Of a stretch of 64,000 bases of DNA, positions 53,101 through 61,505 are shown one piece after another. Position 1 is the stretch's first letter. Each line of letters starts with the position of its first letter. Below the pieces are notes generated by a model. That model was not told the DNA's origin. It did not search any database and was given only the letters and a program-made list of their open reading frames with translations. A program made the translations under genes and the position numbers. The DNA is from Acanthosepion esculentum (Eukaryota > Mollusca > Cephalopoda > Sepiida > Sepiidae). The stretch spans positions 23,329,162 through 23,393,161 of the forward strand of contig OZ038517.1 in NCBI GenBank assembly GCA_964036315.1, given 5' to 3'.

Positions 53101-55048
53101 ACACATTTTGGTAAGTTAATTTTCAAAGTGTTTTCTCTCATGTAATCAATACAGTAAAACATGTTCATTTTTTTTTTTGTTTTTTTTATTGCCTTGCAGG
53201 TAAATGTTGCAAGCAAAGGAACACCTCAGAAAGAAAATAGTCTGCCTCATACGTCACAGGAAAAATGGGAAAGATCTTTACATATTTTGTATGGGACCCA
53301 ATCTGGATGCTCTCAGGTAAGTTTGTTGAATTACATAATGTGAATAGCGGCTCAGATTAAGTAATTGGAGAGCTGAGTTTAATGAATTCCAGTCAAGTTT
53401 GTTACATTCACCTATGTGCGAATACCCTTGGGAAAGGTATGAATCTATCTCTCTCCTGTCCCAGCTATGGGTTAATAGGACAGACTGGTTCCTATAGTCT
53501 TGTGTGACAACCTAGGAGAAGGACAACTCTGAATTAAAAACTAGAGTGGTTGGCAAGTAAACTGGATCCCCCATCAGACCCTGGTCTGGTGAGGAGGGTA
53601 AATGGAACCCCAGCAGCACAAAAAGAAAGTTGTTAAAGGGTGGAGTCAATGGCCATCAACTTCAACTATGGGTTAAATAGCCTCACCAACCTACAATTGG
53701 CCAAGTGTGGTGAGTATAGCTATAACCTTAAAGACCTGGTCAATCAGGGAGGCCTTCCTCCAAAATGTGAGAAGGTCCTGAATCTGGGTCTAGTGATCTT
53801 TCATTCTTGGTACCTTTTAATGTGCAGCAAGCTTCCCTTATCTTTGGTGGGGATAAGCTCTAAGACTCCCAAGCAGATGCTCAAAACCTAACTTTTATCC
53901 TAAGGACATGTGGTCCAGTGGATAAATGCATTGGTTGAAGTAATCCAAAAAGTGACTTGACCCAAAGAGTTGTGAGTTCAATACCTAGCCACAGCAGAGG
54001 GAACAAAAACTTGGTGAATTGAGCTACTAAACTGAAACTGAGGTATCCAAAAAACCATGGCACATGGAATTAGAACAATCTACTCATGTGAAGTAAATAA
54101 AAGGTTTGGTTTGAAATTCTAACATATATTACCTGAAGAAGGTCGGAGGGTACAATGACTGAAATGTTGCGAATATTGCAGTAAAAATGAGGACAACAGT
54201 CCAAATGATGTAAATTTTGTCCATATCTTCTGATTATCTCCCTTATCTTTTCCAATCTTTGTCTATTCATGTTTTTATCTAGCTGTTATGCAAATATAGA
54301 TTAGGTTCATCTGTGAAAAAGGAATAAACAAATATATTTTTTATTTCAACTTCTCTTTTACCTAAAGATGCAGGTAAAATGGTTGACTCTGTATCGCTCC
54401 AGTAAGTACCTGACTCCTTATCTCCTGCCTTTAAAAGAGCCAGGTCAGGCTGAAAATGGAGTACTCTTTTCATATTTTCCAGTCTCAATAGAGTTCAAAA
54501 AGTGTCCGAGTTCTTGTGGGTGACAAATTATTTTCTCTCTTGCAGGTGAGATGTGGCAAGCCTCTCACTGTTCTATCACTATTTCTATGGAAAGTTCTTG
54601 GACAAACTACATCCTTTGGTTCCACCAAGCCTAACCTTGACAGCTACAATCTGTCATTCCACTTACATTGTAAATAACCATCCACATCCCCTCCATATTC
54701 CATTGGTGAGAAGTAAGTTTCATTTGAACAGCCTCTTCCTGTGAGCAAACTGCTCTGTGGAACAGACTCACAAGAGGATGCATCCCTGCTCATTACCTTC
54801 TTAACCTGTTCAAGTAGAATTAACTGTTATCTTCACCTATCTGTCTATGTAATAGGAAAAAGGGGGGGGGGTAAAAAACAAAACAAAAACTGTTTGACTT
54901 TGGATGACCTCAGAAAGGTTGATAGGTTGTTAAACACAAATAAATGTCCACCTATCTGTATAAACTGCCACCTTAATGTGACCCTCTAACTTGACTACCC
55001 CCCTCTCTTGGACCTTGTACAGGATGAACTTTCTGTAAAAAAATAAAT

Positions 55049-55098
<50 letters not shown>

Positions 55099-57699
55099 CG
55101 GAGATTAAAACAAAAACATTTTAAAAATCACAACACGATAGCAATTGTGTTTCAACACTACAAATGTGTCTCCTTGGGCCATGGTAAATTATGACGGTAA
55201 GTAAATGATCAATTTCAAAAGCAGAATATTTCCACATTTTTTTTAAAGAAAAAGACAAGAAAAAACAATTAAAATGAGGCTTGTGGATTTAACATAACAA
55301 ATCTAAAGAAAAGAAATAGGAATAGGGAAACTATTTTGTATACACGCCTTTTAACCAAATGGTCAGTACTAAGTTAGGCCAAAAGTTCCTCCATTTAATT
55401 AATAAACATTTTCCTTGAAATAATTCTCTTAGTAAAATATTTAACAGAATCACACTAAAACTAAATTATAGCTGCACTGATAATCTTGAAGATTATAAAG
55501 AAACACAATAATAAAATTTTTAACCAATTTAAAAACTTGGATGATAATGCATATTCCAAGATAAATACTGTTGATGTCATTGCAGGAATTCTAACAAATG
55601 CCCATTGCAAAACTAATGTATCACCAAGTATCTTGTTTATCTAAGTACTATTTCTACAATAGAAAATCCGACTGTTGAAAAATTTTATATTGAAAGTACT
55701 AAGAATTCTTTTAAGACTAGATGGTACCAACATATCTTATCCTTCACCACTAGTACTTATAAAAATAGTACATCTCTTTCTAAATATTTTTGGAATTTAA
55801 AAGAAGTTAATAAAACTCCTGTGGTGAAATGGAAAGTATTGAAAAAAGCTAGAACAAATTGATCTTTTAAATGAACCTTGTTTCTTATGCTTACATGAGA
55901 AAATAGAAATTATCAAATTTATTGATTAAGACTCCTTATTAAACCAAAGAAGTGAACTAACTGTAAATTGTAGGCATAGTTACTTTTTACCTTACAATAT
56001 GGTTAAACTTCAAATTTGATAATGCTTTTTCTTAAAGTAATAATTGGTAGATATACTGCAGTAAACCTTGTATGGTTTACTATTCTGTGTATAAAATTCA
56101 TTTAGATTTAATATTGCTCTGTATTGATGTCTAGTTAGTATTATTAACATCTTATATTGATCCACACCCAATATTCTTTCCTACTCCTCTTCTTTCCACC
56201 TTTTCTTCTTCTTACCTTTTTTCATCCTTTTCCTTTACCTCCTACCTTTCCTTTTTAACATCTTTTTTCCTTCTTTTTCTCCCACCTTTTCTCCTTTACA
56301 CCCTTTTGTTCATCCTTTTACTTTTTCTATCTTTCCTTCTTAACATCTTTTTTCTTTCCTTTCCCTCCTACTCCTCTCACCTTTTCTCTCCTTCGTACCC
56401 CTTTTTCATCACTTTTCTTCTCATTTACCTACTATGTTTCCACTTTCATACCCTCTTTTCTTCCTTCTTTCCCAACTAACTTCTCACTTAATACCTTTCT
56501 CCTTTTCTTTTCCCCCCTCTGCTTTTCCTTCCTTCTCCATACCGCTTTTCTTTACTTCCTCTTTATCTATCTTTTCTTCTGCACACTGTTATTTCTTTTT
56601 GATTTGCTTCCTACTGTCTTCACACCCTCTTTTCTTTGTTTTCTTTACCTCCTACCTGTTTTTCCTTCATATCTGCTTTTCCTTCCCCTTTACCACCTAA
56701 TGTTTCTCCTTCATGCCCTCTTTTCTTTCCTTCTTCTTTACCCCTCCCTTTTCTCCCTCACACCCTGTTTTTCTTCCTTCCTTCTCCTTTACCCCCAAAA
56801 CCTTTTCTCTATAACACCTTTTTTTTTCTTCTTCTCTACCTTACTTAGCCAATTCTGTCTCGCTTAATATTTCCACATAGTTTTTGGTCAGAAAGTGATC
56901 TGAGATGGGGAAACAATTATTAGTCATATGTACATACAAGTGGAAGAATAGTATCGATTGTTTTTATTTTTATTTTATTTTTAGAAATTTGCTGAGCTCC
57001 TGGAAATAGAAATTGTTAAATATGGTGTGGATATTGAAGTGACCAATTTGAAGGACTATGACCCTGAAGACCATATCAAGCATTTTGTAAGTGCTACTTA
57101 TACATATATTTGTACTTAAAACTGCAAATAGTATCAAATCCTACATATACTCTGACTTTTCCTGCACATACATACATAGACATTTATTTTTTTCCCTTTT
57201 TATACGGTTTTGTCTGGTTTATTTTTTTTAATGTATTATTTTGAATTTGTCTGGTTGAATTTTATTAAAATGTATCGGTCTGAAGAGGCAGGTAAAAATT
57301 ATCTGTCAAAATAAATTTATTACCATCTTTTGGTAAGTGTTTTGTACCATGAAATATATATATATATATTTGTGTATTAAGACAGCAATCCTCCTTTCAT
57401 GATTTCATTTTTACAAACATGGTCAAGATATGTCCATGTTCAAAGTTAATATTATTAATATTTAATATTTGAAAAATGAAAACATTTTATAAAACATACA
57501 TACAACAAACTATTTCTTATTTTAACAGTTAAAATATAATCCTTAAAAATGGCTAAATGTATAGCCGAAAGTGCTCGGATAAAAAGAACATTCGGACAGT
57601 TTTTATGATTTATCATCCAAAAAAAAATATTATTAGATCGCATGAGAAATTGTATAAAAAAACTGAATGAAAGTACCTTGTCTGTCGTTTTCAATGAAA

Positions 57700-57737
<38 letters not shown>

Positions 57738-58381
57738 AATGTTTACAAAAAATTCTGTCTGATTAACGATAATAATAATTATCAATGTGTATCTATATAT
57801 TTCTTGTTTCATTTGTAGGGCCTATCAGTTTTAAACCTTTAAGAAGCTTAAGTTGAAGAATAATTGTTCCTGTCTACCTCCTAAAGAAAAAAATAAATTG
57901 ATCAACAAGGCAGTAGTATTAATTGCAATTTTTATATGGTATAGTTTTTGTCAAAGTAATGGGTATCAGAAGGAGAGAAAGAGACTCAGATTGGTGTTGT
58001 ATTAGTCTCTCTACGTCTTTCCTGATGTATTGTCTTAGACACAATACCTGAATTCCCATTAGAGAATCAAGGAGTAATGACTGACGTTAATTATTGTAAG
58101 AATCAAGGAACTGGTTTCTTTAATTTTAAGCCAATTCTTTTTAATCAATAAAAATCAGTGCCTGTCTGCATGTGTGGCAATATATAAGTGGATACTGAAG
58201 TCGACACCAAGTGGCAACAATGTTTCATACTTGAACTCAATATTCAGGCCTGAAGCTTACACTCGAGCATGAAAGACACTCACCCCTCTTTGTTCACTTT
58301 AGTGTCCACTTAGATGTCGACATATGCTCTATCCCAAATTGAGTTCTTTCACCCATTAAAACTATATTTTTATCATATATT

Positions 58382-58449
<68 letters not shown>

Positions 58450-58496
58450 AATAATATTTCAATTTGTGGGTGGGTGTGTGTGTGTGTATATTTATT

Positions 58497-58538
<42 letters not shown>

Positions 58539-58564
58539 AATATTTCAATTTGTGTGTGTGTATG

Positions 58565-58596
<32 letters not shown>

Positions 58597-61505
58597 TACC
58601 ATCAACATCATGCAAAATAACTGAAAACCTTGATCTAGATCGTTCATCCTGAAGTAGTGCACAATGTTACAACACTTTGGACTGAATCACGTTGCACATG
58701 AAAAATTCGAGATGTCCATAAGCGTCTAGATATTAATTTCCCTGGAAATGTTGTCAGAGAATTTGATGTAATGTCTAATGACGGCGGTTGAATTCGTGTA
58801 AGTAGGGAAGACCTTTAAAATCATCAAAGATGCCACACACAGAGAGAAGTCATACCTAAGACATTATGCAGCATTTATGTAACAACTACTGCAGAGATGT
58901 CCTACATTGCTACAACTGCACAAGAGAGTGTAAGACTCTAGCTGAACCAAAAAGCCATATCCAGGCTACTGATATATGAGGATGGATAGAGCAATGATAT
59001 TGGTTGATATCAAGTCACAGTGATCACATATATAAATATTTATACATATAGAGAGAGGAACCAATTTTCTGTTTAAAATATTCCTTTATTCCATTTCAAG
59101 CTTTAGGGAATTCAGTTTTTTTCCATTTTCAGTATAGAATTTTGTTTTCCCCCCTGTTTTTATTTATGGAATTCTGTTTTTGCTTCATTATAATACTTTG
59201 TGAGAAAGTGTAACAGTATGTAAATGTTATTAAAACAAGAAAATAAAATTATTGAAATTTTTGGAAAAAGTCTAATTTGTAAAATTTGGCTCTCTGAAAT
59301 GACAAACTGCACCCAACCTCTGTCAGAATGTGCGATAGAAGAAAGGATAAAATGAAGACAAGTTTTGCAAGCATGAGCATAAAAATATATTTTTTATAGT
59401 AAAAATACCAGCAATACATTTTATAGTAGAATGACCAACAATACATTTTATCTGTAGTTGAAGGCACCCAATCATGTTCAAAATATTTAGATGTTGTCAT
59501 TAAATAACCCATAGAGGTTGATATGCTGCTAAACAAAATCAATAATGACGACTAGAAAGCCCCATGATAATTTCATGGTTTTCCTATTTTAATATTTTGA
59601 TGAATCTTAATTAAGTTAATGATTGACTAAGCTCATGGTGAGTTGTACGACAGTAAAATATCTGTGGAAACTCTCTTATTGCATCATTAAATATTTGTGC
59701 TTAACAACTTTAGCAAAATATTACAATAACAATTATAAATAAGAATACTGGTTGTTATTTTAAGAAGTGGGTACAAATGAAAGGATTTGAAATTGACAAT
59801 TTTTGCATTTCACTGAAACATATGTTAAACACTTCTATCTTCTTTCTTTCATTTTCTCACTGAAACCAAGTAGCATCTCTGATATGTCATGTTTTTCCAT
59901 GCAACCGAAATTGAATAGTCTGCTATTTATGAGGTACTGGCAGGAGACATTAAACACTTCTATCTTCCCTTCTTTCTTTCATTTTCTCACTGAAACCAAA
60001 TAGTATCCTTTTACCTCTTTCCACATGACCAAAACAAAATTGTTCATTATTTCTAAGGTATTAGCAGGGTGTAGTGTTCACGTAAACTAATGGAGGAACA
60101 AGTACAATGTTAATAGGATAATGAGAAAAAACTTATTAAATAATATAGGTAATTGGAGAGTTTCAGTTGTTAGTCGCCATCATTTACTTATTGAATCTCT
60201 ATTTGGAACTTTAGGCATTGAGTGATATCCTGGATAGTCACATCAATGTTCTAAAACAGTGGTTCCCAACCCTTTTTTTTGGCCATACCCCATCTGTAAA
60301 ATCCTGATCGATCATAACATATAATTCTTATTTAAAAATTGAATTTATATTCATGTTAAGAGAGCCTAAAAGGTCATTAACTTAACTTTCCTTAAGAATT
60401 TGAGACTGCATATATACAATAATATTGTCATTTAATTTCAGAATTTTACACTGTTTATAAAAATATTGTGTTATATATATATATATAATTACACATGTAC
60501 ATACATCCACACAGATATTTTTATGTATGCATACTGTATATGCACTGTATGTATTAAATCGCACTCCTATGCACGAGAAAAAAAAATCCCCTGTTAATAA
60601 CTCATTCTTGAACTGCCCGTATGTGAGGCGTGCACTCCCCCCCCCACTTTTAGGATCCACAGCTCTAAAGTCAATAGCAACCATTTTGTGGTCCCCCTGC
60701 TCTAAAGTGATTAACATTTGCAGCAAACATTCATGATAAGTATTGTAATACAAATGACTCAATACGAGTTGTCTCCCCTTTAATCATCCTCGTTAACACT
60801 CCTCACGGCGACTTTTGTTCAAAGCCGACTGAAGTTATACCAGTTTGTTACATAAATGATCTGTTTCTTCATATAGGTGAAGTTGTCTCATTTATTTCAC
60901 TGTTCACCTCTGATTCGTGTCTAAAGCTCATTAGCAAATCAGATACATAACACATAAGTAGCACTGATTTTGAAAGCCGCTGACTTTTATATCAGGAAAA
61001 AAAAGATTAACCAATTGCCTTGAGTTTTCATCTTTAACACAACCACTGAAATAAATAGAATTCATTTCATTCATAATAAAAAAAAAATATTTATATGTTT
61101 AAAAATAAGATGATAATAGTGGTAACTTAGTTTTATGTATAGTCATCTTGAATTTGTCTTGTCTCACAAGGCCAAAAACATTGCCAATCTGGTTCATTGA
61201 GAAAACATTTGCTGACCCCTGATTTTGATCATGAATTATAGCTTTCAACAAAATTATTAAATTAGGTCAGCTTTCATAAACCTGTTGACATTTTTCTTTT
61301 CTTTTTCTAGAGGGATCCAAAACGGGTATATGTCATAATAATTTCCACTTTTGAGGAAGGCTCACCTCCAGAAGATGCTGCTTGGTTTTATAAATGGCTA
61401 AAGGAAAGTGCTGTAGATTTCCGGGTCCAAAAGAACTTTCTGGAAGGAATGAAATATGCTGTTTTTGGTCTTGGAAGTTCAGTATATAAAGGAAATTACT
61501 GTCTT
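38959..61505 (+). CDS. TYW1: TYW1-like tRNA 4-demethylwyosine synthase, four 5' exons, 3' end outside window
   Basis: TYW1 makes the tricyclic base of wybutosine at position 37 of tRNA-Phe, converting N1-methylguanosine to 4-demethylwyosine with pyruvate and radical SAM chemistry; its flavodoxin-like part supplies electrons. Exons 38959-39075, 53200-53316, 56985-57086 and 61311-61505 are all phase 0 and join into 177 residues. Order: N-terminal hydrophobic segment (about 17-31), linker, FMN-binding loop HILYGTQSGCSQ (67-78; vertebrate IFYGSQTGTAKG), DIEVTNLKDYDPEDH, IIISTFEEGSPPEDAAWF, WLKESAVDFRVQKNFLEG and YAVFGLGSSVY (vertebrate YAVFGLGNSAY). The radical-SAM CxxxCxxC domain is outside the window. 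An AG acceptor 14 bases before the ATG implies an upstream untranslated exon. Introns of 14.1, 3.9-ish and 4.2 kb are filled with repeats. The gene is divergent from TBL2. Confidence 0.93.
39076..39227. other. Start of TYW1 intron 1
   Basis: Unremarkable intron sequence up to the fold-back SINE. Confidence 0.5.
39230..39540. mobile_element. Fold-back pair of SINE family A tails, 1-nt loop
   Basis: Left arm 39230-39380 (minus orientation) and right arm 39382-39513 (plus orientation) are reverse complements around a single base at 39381. Centre: CTAGTTCCAA-G-TTGGAACTAG. Both arms carry the CCTGAAGAAGGCCGGAGCG and AAAACGTTGTGACAAATATG modules. The right arm lacks 19 bases between two CGAAAT-type words, a deletion by short direct repeats. 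After the palindrome the right copy continues to the family 3' end (CCTCATCTCAGAAATATAG). Neither arm has the tRNA-like head. Confidence 0.9.
39598..39748. mobile_element. 151-bp MITE, pogo/Tc1-type, TA target duplication
   Basis: It starts CAGTGTAACCCGGATATAAG and ends CTTATATCCGGGTTACACTG, an almost exact inverted repeat of about 20 bp, flanked by TA on both sides (39596-39597 and 39749-39750). CCCGGATATAAGAGA recurs inside (about 39610, 39627 and 39690). Too short to code; presumably mobilised by a pogo-like transposase elsewhere. Confidence 0.88.
39751..42715. other. TYW1 intron 1, unclassified repeats
   Basis: No exon. An imperfect palindrome occurs at 40500-40540 (GCAGGGAGGGAGCACA and TGTGCTCCTCCCTG). 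A block at about 42180-42310 (TTTCTCTTTCTGATTGTTAT, TTTCTTTGTAATTCCTGTTC, TTCTCAACATTTTTATC) recurs at about 44515-44610, so these belong to a dispersed repeat. The remainder is unassigned. Confidence 0.35.
42723..43095. mobile_element. SINE family A, minus copy followed by an inverted plus fragment
   Basis: On the minus strand, from about 43020 to 42723: CATGGCACAGTGGATAAAGG head, GTGTGAGTTCAATACCCGG, GGAACTAGGACAATCTACCC, CAACTGAAGAAGGCTGGAG, AAAACGTTGTAATAAATAT, AAAGATGAGGACAATAATC. Directly at its head, on the plus strand, 43025-43090 gives TAAATCCAGTGACAGGACCC joined to AATACCTCATCTCAGAAATA, meaning a head fragment fused to the family 3' end. This is again a head-to-head arrangement. Confidence 0.8.
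43130..43375 (+). repeat. Unclassified dispersed repeat (relative at 15.64-15.90 kb)
   Basis: Collinear with 15640-15900 (see that entry). The two copies differ by many substitutions and small indels, so they are old. Confidence 0.55.
43376..44754. other. TYW1 intron 1, unclassified
   Basis: Repeat relatives: 44195-44220 resembles 13535-13565; 44515-44610 resembles 42180-42310. The 112-codon plus ORF at 44215-44553 is hydrophobic, T-rich and unmatched. Confidence 0.35.
44755..45040. mobile_element. SINE family A, minus copy with short inverted plus fragment
   Basis: On the minus strand: CTAGATATGGGCAGTGGAAA, AATAAAGGGCTCAG, CCTAATGAAGGCTGGGGGGC, GAAACATTGTGATATC, AAAGATGAGGACAATAGTC, then AATTTCTGGGATGAGGAG. 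At its body end (44995-45035) the plus strand reads AGACATGGACAGTGGAACAA then GAACAGTCTACAG, an inverted fragment of the same body. Confidence 0.7.
45041..45894. other. Intron, nothing firm
   Basis: AT-rich. 45690-45790 is the relative of the fragment at 16310-16420. Confidence 0.35.
45895..46385 (-). repeat. Unclassified dispersed repeat, inverted partner of 36.5-37.0 kb
   Basis: Reverse-complement collinearity with 36500-36990 over about 490 bp (blocks listed there). This copy lies in TYW1 intron 1, the other upstream of the first coding exon. Confidence 0.65.
46386..47237. other. Intron, nothing recognised
   Basis: AT-rich, with a T homopolymer at about 47079-47108. Confidence 0.4.
47238..47517 (+). 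repeat. Variable-interior repeat family, copy with a short tandem interior
   Basis: Left end AATTGCTGGTGTTCCCAGGT, GGGGTGGTAGCACCTGTCAG, then GTCCCGACTATGGGTAAATA. Interior 47360-47465: about three and a half diverged units of roughly 30 bp (TACCAACAATACGTTTTTCG, TACCTGCAATGAATTTTTG, TCCCTGCAATACGTTTTTG, TACCATCAATAAA). Right end GTTGGCATTAAATGGTTGAT then ATGCTGTAAA. It abuts the point at which the Tc1 element's left terminal repeat is cut off (about 47517). Confidence 0.72.
47518..49005 (-). mobile_element. Tc1-like element, left outer end lost, right end complete
   Basis: An inner inverted repeat of about 64 bp pairs 47518-47585 with 48792-48858 (shared block GACAAAATTATTTGTAC against GTACGAATAATTTTGTC, then CTATTTTGCATAATT). 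An outer copy of the same word, GTATGAATAATTTTGTC, lies 180 bp further right (48981), ending CATTGACTG before TA (49006-49007). This double repeat per end is the IR/DR layout of Tc1 elements such as Sleeping Beauty. The left outer copy is missing; the sequence there is the variable-interior repeat. Confidence 0.82.
47630..48638 (-). pseudogene. Tc1-like transposase pseudogene
   Basis: From an ATG at about 48638 the minus strand reads MIGKTKELSVDLK, stop, RIINFHKSGNSYSTISNQLA (helix-turn-helix region), further stops, then an open stretch 48246-47854. This carries LLWSDETKIQLFG (first catalytic D), WSKKGDAFLPKNT, GGLMTFWGCFS and FTFQQDDPKHMSK (second D). After a stop, SDLNLIENLWQELK (third acidic residue) follows near 47800. 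All three catalytic positions are recognisable, but at least six stops or shifts break the frame. Length matches a full roughly 340-residue transposase, so the element was complete before decay. Confidence 0.9.
49006..50625. other. TYW1 intron 1, nothing firm
   Basis: AT-rich. A roughly 35-bp word (CAGGTT..AACCTGC..CGTAAATATTGG) at about 49615-49645 recurs inverted at 49770-49795, and a TATAATATGACCCC block occurs at about 50115 and 50180 and again near 52930. These are old repeats of unknown type. Confidence 0.35.
50626..52855 (+). repeat. Variable-interior repeat family, giant copy containing the 35-bp array
   Basis: Left module GGGGTCCAGCTATGGGCAAA, GAAAGTATAAAAATACC, then GACCAACAATACATTTTATC and a diverged unit at 50720-50754. 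Array 50755-52602. Right side: a further diverged unit at about 52682 (TTAGTTGAAGGCATGCCATT), TTTTGGCATTAAATAACCCA, then a second right-end module (ACCATTAAATAACCCATAGA, GCTAAACAATATCAACC). The same left and right modules border only about 80-220 bp in other copies, so the array is an expansion inside this one. Confidence 0.75.
50755..52602. repeat. 35-bp minisatellite, 52.8 identical copies
   Basis: The unit TTGGAGGCATGCCATTGCGT followed by TCGAGATATGTCCAC repeats exactly every 35 bases, with 52 full copies and a 28-base partial, and no variant found on reading. A diverged unit of the same length precedes it (50720-50754, with ATACAATTGCATTCAAAATA). Long ORFs (over 600 codons) exist on both strands because the unit has no stop in most phases; with 35 not divisible by three, each cycles through the three frames. 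No promoter, splice or codon evidence supports a gene. Confidence 0.97.
52856..53199. other. Intron before TYW1 exon 2
   Basis: AT-rich intron ending in a long T-rich tract and GCCTTGCAG acceptor. Confidence 0.5.
53200..53316 (+). CDS. TYW1: TYW1 exon 2, FMN-binding loop
   Basis: 117 bases between a CCTTGCAG acceptor and a GTAAGT donor, phase 0 both sides. It reads VNVASKGTPQKENSLPHTSQ then EKWERSLHILYGTQSGCSQ. The last part aligns with the flavodoxin phosphate-binding loop of TYW1 (vertebrate VKIFYGSQTGTAKG). The first part is a poorly conserved linker. Confidence 0.9.
53340..53865 (+). mobile_element. SINE-like retroposon, family B, long form
   Basis: It begins 24 bases after TYW1 exon 2. 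Blocks: GTGAATAGCGGCTCAGATTA, GGAGAGCTGAGTTTAATG, CCTTGGGAAAGGTATGAATC, CCCAGCTATGGGTTAATAG, GACAGACTGG, GGACAACTCTGAATT, GTCTGGTGAGGAGGGTAAAT, GGAACCCCAGCAGCACAAA and CAATTGGCCAAGTGTGG. They are collinear with 17250-17800 including the 3' extension. The 5' end of the head is truncated. Confidence 0.75.
53898..54228 (+). mobile_element. SINE family A, diverged full-length copy
   Basis: The head GACATGTGGTCCAGTGGATA is followed by AATGCATTGGTT and GTTGTGAGTTCAATACC. The body has GGCACATGGAATTAGAACAA and TAAATAAAAGGTTTGG; the centre has ACCTGAAGAAGGTCGGAGGG and GAAATGTTGCGAATATTG; the tail has AAATGAGGACAACAGTCC. This copy shows the head and central module in one plus-strand piece. Confidence 0.75.
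54229..54690. other. Intron, nothing firm
   Basis: No exon or recognised repeat. It may be the 5' part of the retroposon tail that follows. Confidence 0.3.
54700..55096 (+). mobile_element. Probable LINE 3' end with ATCT/TA tail
   Basis: Less AT-rich, non-coding sequence ends with TTGTACAGGATGAACTTTCT, GTAAAAAAATAAATTTT, then a (ATCT) run and a TA run to 55096. A 3' UTR closing in a short tetranucleotide repeat is typical of several non-LTR families in invertebrates. No ORF2 motif was found, so the call rests on the tail. Confidence 0.45.
55097..55574. other. Intron, nothing recognised
   Basis: AT-rich. It may include upstream parts of the Penelope-like relic, but no reverse-transcriptase motif was recognised. 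Confidence 0.3.
55575..55995 (+). pseudogene. Penelope-like GIY-YIG endonuclease domain relic
   Basis: The plus strand reads STIENPTVEKFYIESTKNSF, KTRWYQHILSF, NSTSLSKYFWNLKEVN and VVKWKVLKKARTN, stop. After a frame change come NEPCFLCLHEKIEIIKFI and LLNQRSELTVNCRHSYF. The order KFYI.G-type strand, KxRxxxH, LSKYIWxLK, IKWxIL, CxLCLxEK, LLNxRSEL..CRH is that of the GIY-YIG domain at the C-terminus of Penelope-like retroelements. A leading fragment with CCCATTGCAAAACTAATGT (cysteine-containing part) precedes it. At least two frame breaks; the reverse transcriptase part is not visible. In TYW1 intron 2. Confidence 0.7.
55996..56159. other. Intron, nothing recognised
   Basis: Short AT-rich stretch between the Penelope-like relic and the pyrimidine tract. 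Confidence 0.4.
56160..56860. repeat. 700-bp polypyrimidine tract, diverged tandem repeat
   Basis: The plus strand is overwhelmingly C and T (CTTTACCTCCTACCTTTCCT, TTAACATCTTTTTTCC, TCATCCTTTTCC recurring every 50-60 bp with heavy divergence). It lies in TYW1 intron 2, ending about 125 bp before the exon 3 acceptor. Serine/phenylalanine/proline-rich ORFs over it are artefacts of base composition. Confidence 0.85.
56985..57086 (+). CDS. TYW1: TYW1 exon 3
   Basis: 102 bases between a TTTTTAG acceptor and a GTAAGT donor, phase 0 both sides. It reads KFAELLEIEIVKYGVDIEVT then NLKDYDPEDHIKHF; vertebrate TYW1 has GFATVLAEAV..LPVAIINLKEYDPDDH. It forms the first helix and second strand of the flavodoxin fold. 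It covers residues 79-112. Confidence 0.93.
57087..58385. other. TYW1 intron 3, 5' part
   Basis: Two short TA runs (about 57354-57369 and 57703-57734). Otherwise AT-rich sequence without a recognised element. Confidence 0.4.
58386..58600. repeat. AC / TA / GT microsatellite cluster, duplicated
   Basis: (AC) run 58389-58446, then AATAATATTTCAATTTGTG followed by (GT), (TA) and (AC) runs. The block AATATTTCAATTTGTGTG..TATATA..ACACAC then recurs at about 58539-58600. The GT-TA-AC order is self-complementary, so each block can fold on itself. Confidence 0.92.
58601..59390. other. TYW1 intron 3, nothing firm
   Basis: 58.6-58.98 kb is less AT-rich, possibly an old retroelement piece, but no frame holds and no motif is recognised. 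Confidence 0.3.
59391..59548 (+). repeat. Variable-interior repeat family, copy with 2-3 units
   Basis: TAAAAATACCAGCAATACAT, AGAATGACCAACAATACATT and TTATCTGTAGTTGAAGGCAC match the left interior of the 50.6 kb copy. CATGTTCAAAATATTTAGAT is followed by GTCATTAAATAACCCATAGA and GGTTGATATGCTGCTAAAC, the right-end module. The single unit here (TTGAAGGCACCCAATCATG..) is what is repeated 52 times at 50.7 kb. Confidence 0.75.
59824..60060 (+). repeat. Tandem duplication, two diverged units of about 127 bp
   Basis: TTAAACACTTCTATCTTC, TTTCATTTTCTCACTGAAAC and CAAGTAGCATC occur at 59824 and again, slightly changed, at about 59951. Both units end with a TATTT.T.AGGTA.T.GCAGG block. Confidence 0.75.
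60258..60705. mobile_element. hAT-like relic
   Basis: The left end CAGTGGTTCCCAACCCTTTT and the right end GTGGTCCCCCTG are hAT-type terminal repeats. The flanking 8-mers TTCTAAAA and CTCTAAAG agree at six positions, consistent with an aged 8-bp duplication. There is no transposase motif inside; a short TA run lies at about 60475-60486. Confidence 0.5.
60706..61310. other. Intron before TYW1 exon 4
   Basis: At 61205-61222, TTTGCTGACCCCTG resembles another hAT-type right end, but no partner was found. The interval ends in a T-rich tract and CTTTTTCTAG acceptor. Confidence 0.4.
61311..61505 (+). CDS. TYW1: TYW1 exon 4 (last in window)
   Basis: 195 bases between a TTTTTCTAG acceptor and a GTAAGT donor, phase 0 both sides. 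It reads RDPKRVYVIIISTFEEGSPP, EDAAWFYKWLKESAVDFRVQ and KNFLEGMKYAVFGLGSSVYK, ending GNYCL. Vertebrate TYW1: NVCVFLVATYTDGLPTESAE, WFCKWLEEASIDFRFGKTYL, KGMRYAVFGLGNSAY. It covers the third and fourth flavodoxin strands, including the AVFGLG(S/N)S loop that contacts FMN. It covers residues 113-177. Confidence 0.95.

Noticed and set aside
56434..56867. Serine/phenylalanine/proline-rich plus-strand ORFs
   Set aside because: By-products of the pyrimidine tract; three frames are open over the same bases.
61205..61222. A third hAT-type end (TTTGCTGACCCCTG)
   Set aside because: No matching left end or 8-bp duplication was found nearby.
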